Shown here one piece after another: positions 1 to 7,311 of a stretch of DNA of 64,000 nucleotides. Both the position numbers and the translations under genes were made by a program. Within the stretch, counting starts at the first letter, position 1, and each line of letters begins with the position of its first letter. This stretch comes from Tatumella punctata. GTDB lineage: Bacteria > Pseudomonadota > Gammaproteobacteria > Enterobacterales > Enterobacteriaceae. A model generated the notes under the pieces. That model was not told the origin of the DNA. It worked only from the letters and a program-made list of their open reading frames with translations, and made no database searches. The stretch covers positions 1-64,000 of the forward strand of contig NZ_BAAAFW010000054.1 of the NCBI RefSeq assembly GCF_039523735.1. Reading direction: 5' to 3'.

Positions 1-126
1 GATTTCAATCGTGAAGCCCTGGCAATAGAGGTCGATTTTTCTCTGCCGGCAAGTCGTGTTGTGCGAACGCTGGAACAACTTATTGAGTGGAAAGGGAAAC
101 CCACAGCAATACGCTGTGATAACGGA
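1..126 (+). pseudogene. IS3-family transposase OrfB, left fragment
   Basis: Frame 1 reads the retroviral-integrase-type core of an IS3-family OrfB: DFNREALAIEVDF, then EWKGKPTAIRCDNG. It begins at the window edge and stops exactly after the DNG that precedes the second catalytic Asp context (DNGPE). Codons continue in frame at 1695 with PEY, so one transposase gene was split by the element at about 127-1694. The fragment cannot encode a working enzyme. Family assignment is from the DFNRE and DNG motifs. Confidence 0.85.
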
Positions 127-131
127 CTACC

Positions 132-149
132 GTCTGAGTCAACTATTTT
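132..149 (+). repeat. Left subterminal inverted repeat of the IS1111-type element
   Basis: GTCTGAGTCAACTATTTT at this position pairs with the reverse complement of 1645-1662 at 15 of 18 bases. It starts about 5 bp inside the left junction. Subterminal placement fits the IS1111 subgroup; classical IS110 members lack such repeats. Confidence 0.75.
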
Positions 150-355
150 ACACGCAGGGATACTGCCATCTAATACAAAGACGATAGTTCATTTTAATAT
201 CCGATACTGCCCACATTTCCTTTCGGCTTATAAATATGCTTACCATGACATACAAGGGTCCGAAATGGCCCGACAGGACTTAACACAGCATTTTTGGGAA
301 ACCATGGACGTTGAGCATTATCTAATGGTCGCGATGCGCCTTACGGCCCGTTGAA
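150..355. ncRNA. Candidate bridge-RNA region of the IS1111-type element
   Basis: About 206 bp of non-coding DNA lie between the left subterminal repeat and the transposase stop codon. In IS1111 relatives this 3'-side non-coding end encodes the bispecific bridge RNA with target- and donor-binding loops. I infer it by position only. The fold and the guide loops were not computed. Confidence 0.4.
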
Positions 356-1600
356 TCACGTCCCATGGCTTATTTCATAATACCCTTTGTAATCAATATT
401 CTGCTTTACAATTGCATGCGCCACTCTGGCGACTTTTGTTGCCACAGCCGTCATGGCTTTTCTTTTCTGATCAGGCTTGTCTCCATTTTCCCGAAGATAG
501 CGTTCATATTTGTACCGGAAACTGTTTTCCCTCGTTCTTACTGCTACTGTGGCGGCAAGCCAGAAGGCATATCTTAACCGCGCATTTCCACGTTTTGATA
601 ATCTGTAACCACTGTGCTTTTGCCCGCTCTGAATGGCGGAGAGATTAAACCCACAAAAGTTGAGGTACTGCCGATAATGCGCGAAACGTGTCAAATCACC
701 ACTTTCAGCAATAACCATAAGGGCAATCACAGGTCCAATCCCTGGGATCGTACGTAAATGCTGGTAGTCACTTCGTTCCTGCAAATATTTTTCTGCTTGT
801 TTCTCAGGTTGTAATCGTTGGGCCGAAAGTTCGATATATCGATGAAGCTGTAATCTGAACGTGGCCACTGCCAGAGAATCATCTGGTAACGGTAATGCAA
901 TGGAATTCGCTGCAACATCATAGAGATGTTCCAGAAATTGCTGTTTATACTGTTTCCGCCCAACAATATCCCATGACTGTTTTACAAACACATCCCGGTT
1001 AAGTGACGTGATACAAGACGGTGTAGGGAATTGAAGTAAAAACTGGCAGAACCACTCTGCCCGGGACATATGCAGAAACTGCTCAGCTTCGGGAAAATAG
1101 AGGGTCAGATAGTGGTTAACCAGGCTGTTCAGACATCGTGTTCGTGCCAGAGTAACCTGATGGTATGTGTTTGATATCTCCTGTATATCGATAATGCCAT
1201 TCGCCAGAGGATCATAAAATGGTGAAGATAATCCTTGTTCGAACAAATACATAATGACACTGGCATCTTTGCGATCATTTTTATCCCAGGTCCTGAACAG
1301 CATCTCACGAGCTCGCGCACCTCTGACAGAGGAAACAAGATGGCACTGAACTCCCTGCTTATGTAACCACCATGCGATGTTACGGTGATAATCAGCTGTA
1401 GGTTCAAATGCAGCGATAATATCTTCATGGGGTGAAGCGGTGAGCGCAAGCAGTCGGTTGAACCCTTCCAGGGTATTTTCAATACGCAGGTAGGATGTTC
1501 GTCCATCCGGGTGCCGAATTTTTGCATCGTGATGTTTTTTAGCGATATCCGGGGCAATCAGAGTCCCCGACACACCGATGTTACTAACTAAAGTGTTCAT
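356..1600 (-). CDS. IS110/IS1111-family transposase (414 aa)
   Basis: This is a serine/DEDD recombinase that moves the surrounding element. The N-terminal RuvC-like domain shows Asp19 in the APDIAKKHH segment, Glu66 in AAFEPTADYH, and the Asp pair in KNDRKDAS near residues 105-108. The C-terminal Tnp_20 domain carries IPGIGPVIAL, then FNLSAIQSGQKHSG, which holds the candidate nucleophilic Ser, then SKRGNARLRYAFW. Start and stop are clean, with GGAGA a few bases before the ATG. No frameshift is seen, so it is probably functional. Length is within the family range. Confidence 0.92.
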   Translation of the reverse strand: MNTLVSNIGVSGTLIAPDIAKKHHDAKIRHPDGRTSYLRIENTLEGFNRLLALTASPHEDIIAAFEPTADYHRNIAWWLHKQGVQCHLVSSVRGARAREMLFRTWDKNDRKDASVIMYLFEQGLSSPFYDPLANGIIDIQEISNTYHQVTLARTRCLNSLVNHYLTLYFPEAEQFLHMSRAEWFCQFLLQFPTPSCITSLNRDVFVKQSWDIVGRKQYKQQFLEHLYDVAANSIALPLPDDSLAVATFRLQLHRYIELSAQRLQPEKQAEKYLQERSDYQHLRTIPGIGPVIALMVIAESGDLTRFAHYRQYLNFCGFNLSAIQSGQKHSGYRLSKRGNARLRYAFWLAATVAVRTRENSFRYKYERYLRENGDKPDQKRKAMTAVATKVARVAHAIVKQNIDYKGYYEISHGT

Positions 1601-1644
1601 TGATTTTCTCCACTTGTGACAGACACGGACATTACAAGTTGTAG

Positions 1645-1662
1645 AAAATAGCTGACTTAAAC
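1645..1662 (-). repeat. Right subterminal inverted repeat of the IS1111-type element
   Basis: AAAATAGCTGACTTAAAC is the partner of the repeat at 132-149. It lies between the transposase start codon and the right junction, about 28 bp inside the end. Confidence 0.75.
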
Positions 1663-1690
1663 GCTAGCTGGATGCACTCAATAGGTATCA

Positions 1691-1960
1691 CGGACCGGAA
1701 TATACCAGTAATACGTTGATATCATGGGCGAATACAAGAGGTATCCAGATTAACTTTATCCAGCCAGGTAATCCGCAGCAAAATGCCTATATAGAGCGTT
1801 ACAATAGGACGGTGCGCTATGACTGGCTGGGACAACACCTGTTTACCTCACTGGATGAATTGCAGAACTATGCCACGCGATGCAACATATTCAACGCTTA
1901 TCTGATCCTACTTATCGCCTCCGTTAAAAATGGGGGGATTACCGCATTAATAATTTAAAA
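1691..1960 (+). pseudogene. IS3-family transposase OrfB, right fragment and IS end
   Basis: From 1695 the frame resumes PEYTSNTLISWANTRGIQ, then the catalytic-Glu region QNAYIERYNRT, and continues to LDELQNYATR at about 1881. There the homology stops abruptly. The expected YNxERPH tail is missing, and the following bases resemble only the terminal part of such an IS (GGGGGGATTACC near 1932-1943). The IS therefore suffered an internal deletion as well as the IS110-type insertion. It is a dead remnant marking the left boundary of the visible Dpd-like cargo. Confidence 0.8.
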
Positions 1961-2002
1961 GCCCCCTATTAACAATAGAAAGCTTTTTATTTAACTTATG
2001 GA

Positions 2003-3130
2003 TTAAATATCTGCATTTACGGTTTTCATATAGCTGGTTACTAAGTAATCAGTGACCAAAGATATATCTTTTGAAAGATTTTGCAGTTCATTCCATTTAC
2101 GAATAACGGGCTGGCCATCAATGTCTGTTCCAAAATTCCATACCCCGCTACTCCATGCGCAAAGCGGCTTAATTCGGTTTAACTCTTCGACAAAACGAGT
2201 ATAGGAAGGGATCACAGTCCAACCAGGTTCACCTTTATAGTCCTGATGTACATGATCGATTTCATCCATCAAGCTTCCAAGCGCAAGAATACCAACGCCA
2301 TGTAACAAGCGGGAATAGCGAGGCTTTTTATCCCAGTCATCAGTAAACACGGTTTCCACAGCCGACCAGAAGTTGTTCAGCAGTTTCACCATCTTCCCTT
2401 CATCCCCCAACCCTGTCGCCGGATCACGGAAGCGATACAATGCTCCCTCACGAAGACTGGCATCGATCATTTTAATCATCGAGTTGTCAGCAATAACCCC
2501 ATCAGGATTGGTTGCCGTTTTGATACGTCCCGCAAGTGGTCCTTCGCCGAAGTTTAGTCGTTGAGTCAGCAGTGAAGGAAACTTACGAATTTGCAGATCG
2601 GATGGCAAACGACCATGGGTATGTGGTGCCAGTTCGTATAACAACGTTTTGGGCAGAGGTTTTGTGGAGTTAACCAGCATAAACTGCTCGCGTTGTTCTT
2701 CTGCATCATTAGCGATAAATGCAGAGACCGGCATCATAAACGAGTCGATTTCCGCATCCCGCAAAGCAGCGGTACGTTGTTGACCATCCACAATAAACCC
2801 TGGCTTCTCAAAATCCTTATCTTCGGATAAAGGTATCACCAGATGCCCCATGTCGCCATTATCTGTAAGCGGTTCAAAACGCACACGCTTATCAAAAGCG
2901 ATAATCACCGGGTTGGGTATCATCGGGTTTTTACTCTCAATATAGCGCTGAATTTCGCGAATATGGTTACGTACTTCTGGGCGCTGATAACCAACCAAAC
3001 TCTCTTCACCGCGACGAATACGCGAAATCGCTGCAATTTTGCTAATCTGTTTACCTTCTATCGCAAGGCTATAGAGTTGCCTCTGCTCACCCTGTCGGAT
3101 TCGCAGGGCGGGAACACGATATTCACTCAT
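2003..3130 (-). CDS. DGQHR-family protein, DpdB-like (DNA 7-deazaguanine insertion partner)
   Basis: This is a 375-residue protein of the DGQHR/DndB/ParB-related superfamily. The signature is IVDGQQRTAALRDA at residues 113-126, with His replaced by Gln, followed by FMLVNSTKPLP near 150-160. DpdB of the Dpd system belongs here and works with DpdA to insert preQ0 into DNA. The same superfamily includes DndB of the phosphorothioate system, so the name rests mainly on the neighbour. The ATG overlaps the stop codon of the upstream TGT-like gene (ATGA at 3130-3127), so the two are translationally coupled. I saw no truncation. DpdB function is inferred; the superfamily is seen. Confidence 0.75.
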   Translation of the reverse strand: MSEYRVPALRIRQGEQRQLYSLAIEGKQISKIAAISRIRRGEESLVGYQRPEVRNHIREIQRYIESKNPMIPNPVIIAFDKRVRFEPLTDNGDMGHLVIPLSEDKDFEKPGFIVDGQQRTAALRDAEIDSFMMPVSAFIANDAEEQREQFMLVNSTKPLPKTLLYELAPHTHGRLPSDLQIRKFPSLLTQRLNFGEGPLAGRIKTATNPDGVIADNSMIKMIDASLREGALYRFRDPATGLGDEGKMVKLLNNFWSAVETVFTDDWDKKPRYSRLLHGVGILALGSLMDEIDHVHQDYKGEPGWTVIPSYTRFVEELNRIKPLCAWSSGVWNFGTDIDGQPVIRKWNELQNLSKDISLVTDYLVTSYMKTVNADI

Positions 3131-4398
3131 GACAGTTCCTCTGAGCGTAATGACAATGTGTGCTGTAAACGGTTGTACAACACCTGAATATTATGGAAAC
3201 CGCGGCGACGGTTACGTTCTGCTCCGCGGAAAATGATGACGTTGATACCGATAGCCTGGCAAATATTGCACTGGCATTGTTTCCAGGGACGTTCACCCAG
3301 TGTGCGTTCATAATCCGCACGGATTTTATTGGCCTCTTTTTCACCTGAATGCAGGCGTTCATAAGCCAGTACTGCCTCAAGAGTTTTCTCAAGGGACAAA
3401 ACCCCTTTATCGTATTCGAACAGGGCATTCATGGCATCTTTTTCCAGATGCCGAGCAATATCCTGATCAATCACGCCGGATTTTATTTTGCGACTCAAAC
3501 TTGGATTCGCATCAAACTGAGGAACTCGCACAGCGGTATAGGCAGGGCCATCAGGCGTATGGTAGTTATTTTTTCGATCTTTGAATGCCTGCTGCAGCGG
3601 TGTTGTCGAGTCAATACTGGTCACACCAAACTTGATAAAGTCGGCGAAACTCTCTGGACGGGCAATACCAAGCAAGTGAACACGTGTATCACTTTTCAGC
3701 AGCGGTTTAATCTCTTCGAGGGTTTCAAAGATCTGCGTCGTTTTCAACGGCACCATCCCCCCCATGGTGATATTTTTGTATCCCATGGCCAGCAGAGCCT
3801 CTACAGACTGACGGTAGGAGGTTTTGCTCCATCCATGTGCAACGCCAAAGGCGGTGAAACAAGACCTTTGGGACTTGTTCAAAAACTCTTGAGCCAAGGT
3901 CAGCGTGATATCCTGCCGTCGGCGACATTCAGCCAACACGTCACCACTGAATACTTCACCTGGCTTCTCATAGCCAAAGACGATGTGATCGAGAGAAACG
4001 CCATAGTTAAAGCGGGAAGTTTCGTAGAACTCAATTACCTCTTCCACACGGTATGGCGGGACGTCCTGGTTAACATAGGTGAAGGCTCCGCAATCACCCA
4101 TAGTTTCCATATTTTCCGGCAGGCGGAAAAAGTGCTTCATGCCATTACGGAAGTAACGCAAACGCTGAGCACGGGTATATTTGCTCTCGCCACCGCCAAG
4201 GCCATCTACTACAGCTTTAGAAACCAGCATACCATCGTAAGGATGAGGAAAAACCTCATGTGGATAATGATCGTCACGTTGACGCACGCGATGTTCGTTA
4301 CGCGTTTCGCGGATGAAGTCGAAACTGGGATCGATAAAATCCTGACTATCAGGGAAAAAATACTTTAGCTTCGACAACTTACTCTCCTGTGACGCCAC
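3127..4398 (-). CDS. dpdA: tRNA-guanine transglycosylase-like DNA-modifying enzyme, DpdA-like
   Basis: This is a 423-residue TIM-barrel protein of the queuine/archaeosine transglycosylase superfamily. DpdA members exchange guanine in DNA for preQ0. Visible features are MGDCGAFTYV with Asp102 (substrate-recognition Asp), YGVSLDHIVFG near 132-142, MGGMVPL near 212-218 and HLLGIARPESFADFI near 241-255. FGVTSIDSTTP follows, with Asp263 as probable nucleophile. The zinc site is Cys375, Cys377, Cys380 and His402 (CQCNIC...FHN). The start is GTG at 4398 with GAGG seven bases upstream. The downstream DGQxR gene overlaps it, and a YaaA-like gene lies 52 bp upstream. Housekeeping Tgt differs, being shorter and lacking the charged N-terminal extension, so I favour DpdA. 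Confidence 0.8.
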   Translation of the reverse strand: MASQESKLSKLKYFFPDSQDFIDPSFDFIRETRNEHRVRQRDDHYPHEVFPHPYDGMLVSKAVVDGLGGGESKYTRAQRLRYFRNGMKHFFRLPENMETMGDCGAFTYVNQDVPPYRVEEVIEFYETSRFNYGVSLDHIVFGYEKPGEVFSGDVLAECRRRQDITLTLAQEFLNKSQRSCFTAFGVAHGWSKTSYRQSVEALLAMGYKNITMGGMVPLKTTQIFETLEEIKPLLKSDTRVHLLGIARPESFADFIKFGVTSIDSTTPLQQAFKDRKNNYHTPDGPAYTAVRVPQFDANPSLSRKIKSGVIDQDIARHLEKDAMNALFEYDKGVLSLEKTLEAVLAYERLHSGEKEANKIRADYERTLGERPWKQCQCNICQAIGINVIIFRGAERNRRRGFHNIQVLYNRLQHTLSLRSEELS

Positions 4399-4450
4399 TG
4401 CAAAGCCTCAAAAAACGGAGGATTCTACCATGAAACCCAGGCAAGTAGAA

Positions 4451-5407
4451 TTAAGGTTTAGCCTCCATCAGGGCCTTAAACTCAGTCCGGAAACGTTTTT
4501 CCTCAAATGAATTTCCCGCGTCGCGAAACTCTCGCAACGCATGTGTTGCACTAATACCAGGTTTTTGTTGCATAAGCTTTAAAATGAAAGACTTAACTTC
4601 CTCTGGGCTGCGGCGAATTCCTTTTTTAACCTCACGTTCAGGTAATTCCTTGAGTTCTTCTAATAGACTCAGAGATAACTCATTTAAATCATTGAGTTGT
4701 TTTGACGTGAACTCCTTCACAATATATTTTGCCACACTGATATTAAGCATGAGCATATTGCATTTCAACCACTGAGCCATGTTCTGGTTGGTTTTGAAAA
4801 AATATGCGGACAACCTGTCATTTATTTTTTTGGAAGTTATAATAAGCAATTGTTTTTTTGCATCGCCCAGATATTCAAGACCATTAATGACATCCAACTC
4901 AATTGCATTAATATAATCTGGAGAACCGCAGATAATATAATAGTCTTTATTGTTTTTTTTCATTAACTCTACAATAGATGTAGGATGCTTAGATTTAAAA
5001 ATAGATCTATTGGTTATTTCTTTCCACCATGTTCTATGAAAACTTTTCCCTACATATTCTTGAGAATACAATGGTATTGACTCATCATATCCAACAGCAA
5101 AGGTCGCTTTATACGGTACTACATTGTCTTTGTGGTGAAGAAGGCCCAAGCCAGCAGAAAGTACCCATAAATCAATAGGATAATCATTTAAAATCACTTT
5201 AGCCGTCGCCCAGTGCCCACCTTTATAAAGATCCTCTACACATACTGTTGCAGATGTAGATATAGCTTCATTCAGAGCATTACACCAAGAATTTACGAGC
5301 ACACTTGAAGAAATTCGGCCTGATGAAAATTGACTGAGGCTCAATATATCTCCGCAACCGAAGTGTTTTCCATTTGTACATGTAGTTATTAAGTTGATGT
5401 TGCTCAC
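4451..5407 (-). CDS. YaaA/DUF6884-like protein, possible DpdC equivalent
   Basis: This is a 318-residue protein if it starts at GTG 5407, where GGAGGGG lies six bases upstream. A TTG at 5464 would add 19 residues without a comparable ribosome site. The N-terminus reads INLITTCTNGK. The core WVLSAGLGLL...VPYKATF...RTWWKEIT follows the same order as YaaA (LSGLYGVL...PYRLEM...QFW). YaaA/DUF328-type proteins include DpdC, which converts preQ0 in DNA to the amido form, as I recall it. Residues 230-318 form a charged helical tail ending LREFRDAGNSFEEKRFRTEF. The gene is visibly more A+T-rich than its neighbours, suggesting separate transfer. It is probably transcribed with the DpdA/B-like genes. 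The specific function is inferred. Confidence 0.55.
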   Translation of the reverse strand: MSNINLITTCTNGKHFGCGDILSLSQFSSGRISSSVLVNSWCNALNEAISTSATVCVEDLYKGGHWATAKVILNDYPIDLWVLSAGLGLLHHKDNVVPYKATFAVGYDESIPLYSQEYVGKSFHRTWWKEITNRSIFKSKHPTSIVELMKKNNKDYYIICGSPDYINAIELDVINGLEYLGDAKKQLLIITSKKINDRLSAYFFKTNQNMAQWLKCNMLMLNISVAKYIVKEFTSKQLNDLNELSLSLLEELKELPEREVKKGIRRSPEEVKSFILKLMQQKPGISATHALREFRDAGNSFEEKRFRTEFKALMEAKP

Positions 5408-5474
5408 AATCGCCCCCCTCCGAATCGTGTTACACAAGCTACAGTAGAAAAAGGGGGATGACAAGAACGGAGTT

Positions 5475-5506
5475 ATCTATCCCTGAAAATTTTTTCAGGG
5501 ATAGAT
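5475..5506. terminator. Perfect 15-bp hairpin after the 77-residue ORF
   Basis: ATCTATCCCTGAAAA at 5475-5489 is perfectly complementary to 5492-5506, with a two-base loop. It begins one base past the stop codon of the minus-strand ORF 5508-5741. It could act as a terminator or attenuator ahead of the DpdC/A/B-like genes. No clear U-tract follows on the minus strand, so an operator or transcript-stability role is possible. Confidence 0.55.
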
Positions 5507-5507
5507 G

Positions 5508-5741
5508 TTAGTGGGGAATATACTCGAAATACTCATCTTGAGAATGAGAACATCTGTGGCATCGTCTCAAAATGCCTTTTTCCTCAAGCGATAAACAAAA
5601 GCTTCGACATGACTCAAGAAGGACGTCAGGATTTTCATTTTTATCTTTAGAAATCAATGCTCTAGCAAGAGTATCATAACTAAAACCTCCAGTTGAGTGC
5701 GATACAATGCTCATCGCAAGTTGGGCATCGAAAGTTTTCAT
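5508..5741 (-). CDS. Small Cys-rich hypothetical protein (77 aa)
   Basis: I do not recognise this family. The start codon has GAGGTG five to six bases upstream, which supports translation. Residues 20-58 look helical and resemble a small winged-helix fold (SYDTLARALISK, then LLESCRSFCLSLEEKG). Four cysteines at 45, 49, 61 and 64 (CRSFC and CHRC) could bind a metal. It sits between the integrase and the Dpd-like genes on the same strand. A regulatory role for the cassette is only a guess. Confidence 0.55.
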   Translation of the reverse strand: MKTFDAQLAMSIVSHSTGGFSYDTLARALISKDKNENPDVLLESCRSFCLSLEEKGILRRCHRCSHSQDEYFEYIPH

Positions 5742-5843
5742 AGTGCACCTCAGAGTCGCCTGAATAATACAGTTATAAAAAAGTATTGATTATAGTTCAA
5801 GCCGGCTTTTCAAATTCACGCATAGCAAGCGCCAGGAATTATA

Positions 5844-7088
5844 CTATTTACCAAAATCATAAGGGCTAACTTCCCTTGCCCGATTCGCATCCAAAAAATC
5901 AGCCCACCACTGCAGCATCAGTCGCCGCTCATCAAGATGCTCAGCCTTATGAATGTAAGCAGCACGTACTGAGTTACGTTCCATATGGCTCATTTGCCGT
6001 TCCACTGCGTCCCTTGACCACAATCCAGATTCGATCAATGAACTACAAGCCATTGTCCTGAAACCATGCCCGCAAACCTCTACCTTCGTGTCATAACCCA
6101 TCACGCGCAGCGCCTTGTTCACCGTATTTTCACTTATCGGCTTACGAGGGTTATGATCGCCAATAAAGATCAGTTCATGATCGCCACTAAACCTCTTTAT
6201 CTGTTCAAGAATCACCAGAGCCTGTCGGGAAAGCGGTACCAGATGAGGCATACGCATTTTTGAGCCACGCTGTGAATGCTTTACTCCTTCAATAGCTTCT
6301 CGCTTGGCAGGAATCGTCCACATAGATGTTTCAAAATCGATCTCAGACCAACGAGCAAAACGCAGTTCACTGGAGCGGATAAAGACCAATAGAGTTAGCT
6401 CAACCGCAAGGCGAGTCAGCGGCCTACCGGTATAGCTGCCAATACGCTGAAGCAGTTCGGGAGTACGCTTCAACTCTAACGCCGGTCGATGCTGTCGGTT
6501 ACCTGAAGCAACAGCACCCACTATTTCCTGAGCGGGATTGTAGTCAAGCAAACCGCTCTGTACTGCATAACGCATTATTGCCGTGGTACGCTGTTGTAAC
6601 CGGGATGCCACTTCAAGTCGCCCCGACAATTCTACAGCTTTAATCGGGGCTAATAGATCTCGCGTTTTTAGTTCGGCAATATTACGTTTGCCAATAACAG
6701 GGAAGAGATTGTCCTCAAGACTTTTCAGCACTCGTCGGCTATGTTCTTCCGACCACTTTTTATTTGTGGCATGCCACTCAATTGCTAGCTCCTCAAAAGT
6801 ACGCGCTTCTTCCTGTTCAACCTTATCATTTTTCTTTTTGTCTCCCGGATCGACGCCATTCGCTAGCAGCTTGCGAGCTTCATCGCGACGAGCTCTGGCA
6901 TCCGCCAGCGTGATTTCAGGGTAAACCCCAAGTGCCAACATCTTTTGCTTGCCGTCATAACGGTACTGCAAGCGCCAGTACTTAGAACCATTTGGATGGA
7001 CGAGAAGATGCATACCGCTGCCATCGGTCAGCTTATATTGCTTATCCGTTGGCTTGGCTGTTCTGACTTTGATATCTGTTAACGCCAT
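5844..7088 (-). CDS. P4-type tyrosine integrase, inner copy
   Basis: This is a 414-residue site-specific recombinase. The N-terminal DUF4102 arm-binding domain (MALTDIKVRTAKPTDKQYK) spans about residues 1-90. A SAM-like core-binding domain spans about 100-200, and the catalytic domain runs to the C-terminus. Catalytic residues visible are Arg in IRSSELRFARW, the HGFR box in CGHGFRTMACSSLIESG, His in MSHMERNS and the Tyr nucleophile in AAYIHKAEHL. It looks intact. The family targets leuX in P4 and relatives, and a leuX-like tRNA 3' end lies about 190 bp upstream at 7275-7304. Its first 80 residues are nearly the same as those of the outer integrase, while the rest diverges. Confidence 0.93.
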   Translation of the reverse strand: MALTDIKVRTAKPTDKQYKLTDGSGMHLLVHPNGSKYWRLQYRYDGKQKMLALGVYPEITLADARARRDEARKLLANGVDPGDKKKNDKVEQEEARTFEELAIEWHATNKKWSEEHSRRVLKSLEDNLFPVIGKRNIAELKTRDLLAPIKAVELSGRLEVASRLQQRTTAIMRYAVQSGLLDYNPAQEIVGAVASGNRQHRPALELKRTPELLQRIGSYTGRPLTRLAVELTLLVFIRSSELRFARWSEIDFETSMWTIPAKREAIEGVKHSQRGSKMRMPHLVPLSRQALVILEQIKRFSGDHELIFIGDHNPRKPISENTVNKALRVMGYDTKVEVCGHGFRTMACSSLIESGLWSRDAVERQMSHMERNSVRAAYIHKAEHLDERRLMLQWWADFLDANRAREVSPYDFGK

Positions 7089-7102
7089 GCTTAAGCCCTC
7101 CC

Positions 7103-7161
7103 TGTTGGTATAAGCATTATCGAACCGGAAATACCATCATCTGTACCAACATGTGTTGGTA
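7103..7161. promoter_or_regulatory. Candidate integrase arm/autoregulatory sites, inner copy
   Basis: The eight-base motif TGTTGGTA occurs at 7103-7110 and 7154-7161, and its complement TACCAACA at 7144-7151. The last two form an inverted pair with a 2-bp spacer. The same motif with similar spacing lies upstream of the outer integrase (8548-8555 and 8591-8598). Conservation alongside the near-identical N-terminal domains suggests arm-type binding or autorepression. This is inference from repeats. Confidence 0.5.
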
Positions 7162-7244
7162 GATGTACGTTGATATCGGTTGACCTTGAGAGAGTTAATA
7201 TAGCGGAAAAGACAGGTAACTGCTGGATTTCAGGCATAAAAAAA

Positions 7245-7260
7245 GACCTCAGCTGAGGTC
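7245..7260 (-). terminator. Terminator-like hairpin beside the leuX-like fragment
   Basis: GACCTCAGCTGAGGTC is a perfect palindrome that, read on the minus strand, is followed by a run of U (plus-strand A run at 7238-7244). It sits 14 bp beyond the CCA end of the tRNA-Leu fragment, as a tRNA terminator would. The flank TTTCAGGCATAAAAAAAGAC recurs beside the argU terminator. Confidence 0.7.
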
Positions 7261-7274
7261 CATTTACATACTTA

Positions 7275-7304
7275 TGGTGCCGAAGGCCGGACTCAAACCG
7301 GCAC
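7275..7304 (-). other. tRNA-Leu (leuX-like) 3'-end fragment, candidate attachment site
   Basis: Read on the minus strand these 30 bases give the T-arm and acceptor 3' half of tRNA-Leu(CAA), ending CCTTCGGCACCA. Against E. coli leuX as I remember it, the T-loop differs by one base (TTTGAG for TTCGAG). No anticodon or D-arm is present, so it is not a gene. P4-type integrases recombine at such tRNA 3' ends. It lies between the two integrase genes, eight bases beyond the stop codon of the outer one, and probably is the att site of the inner integrase. Confidence 0.75.
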
Positions 7305-7311
7305 TATAACT

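Larger units (their letters stand above)
127..1694 (-). mobile_element. IS110/IS1111-type insertion sequence
   Basis: A block of about 1,568 bp interrupts an IS3-family transposase. The four bases CGGA occur at both junctions (123-126 and 1691-1694), so the exact ends are ambiguous by 4 bp. Just inside lie subterminal inverted repeats at 132-149 and 1645-1662 that match at 15 of 18 positions. The only gene is a DEDD-type transposase on the minus strand. About 90 bp precede it and about 229 bp follow it. Subterminal repeats and a long non-coding tail downstream of the transposase are hallmarks of the IS1111 subgroup. In this superfamily the long non-coding end encodes the bridge RNA that chooses the target. 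The element looks intact. Confidence 0.82.

Noticed and set aside
61..354. Plus-strand 97-codon ORF
   Set aside because: It is a chimera of the broken IS3 transposase (to 126) and the non-coding end of the inserted IS1111-type element.
1716..1958. Separate 80-residue transposase gene
   Set aside because: It is the out-of-context continuation of the IS3-family gene split at 126, with a further internal deletion after about 1881.
3349..4368. Long plus-strand ORF of 339 codons
   Set aside because: It is the antisense shadow of the DpdA-like gene, with no ribosome site or recognisable family.
7275..7304. Complete tRNA-Leu gene
   Set aside because: Only the T-arm and acceptor 3' half are present; anticodon and D arms are missing.
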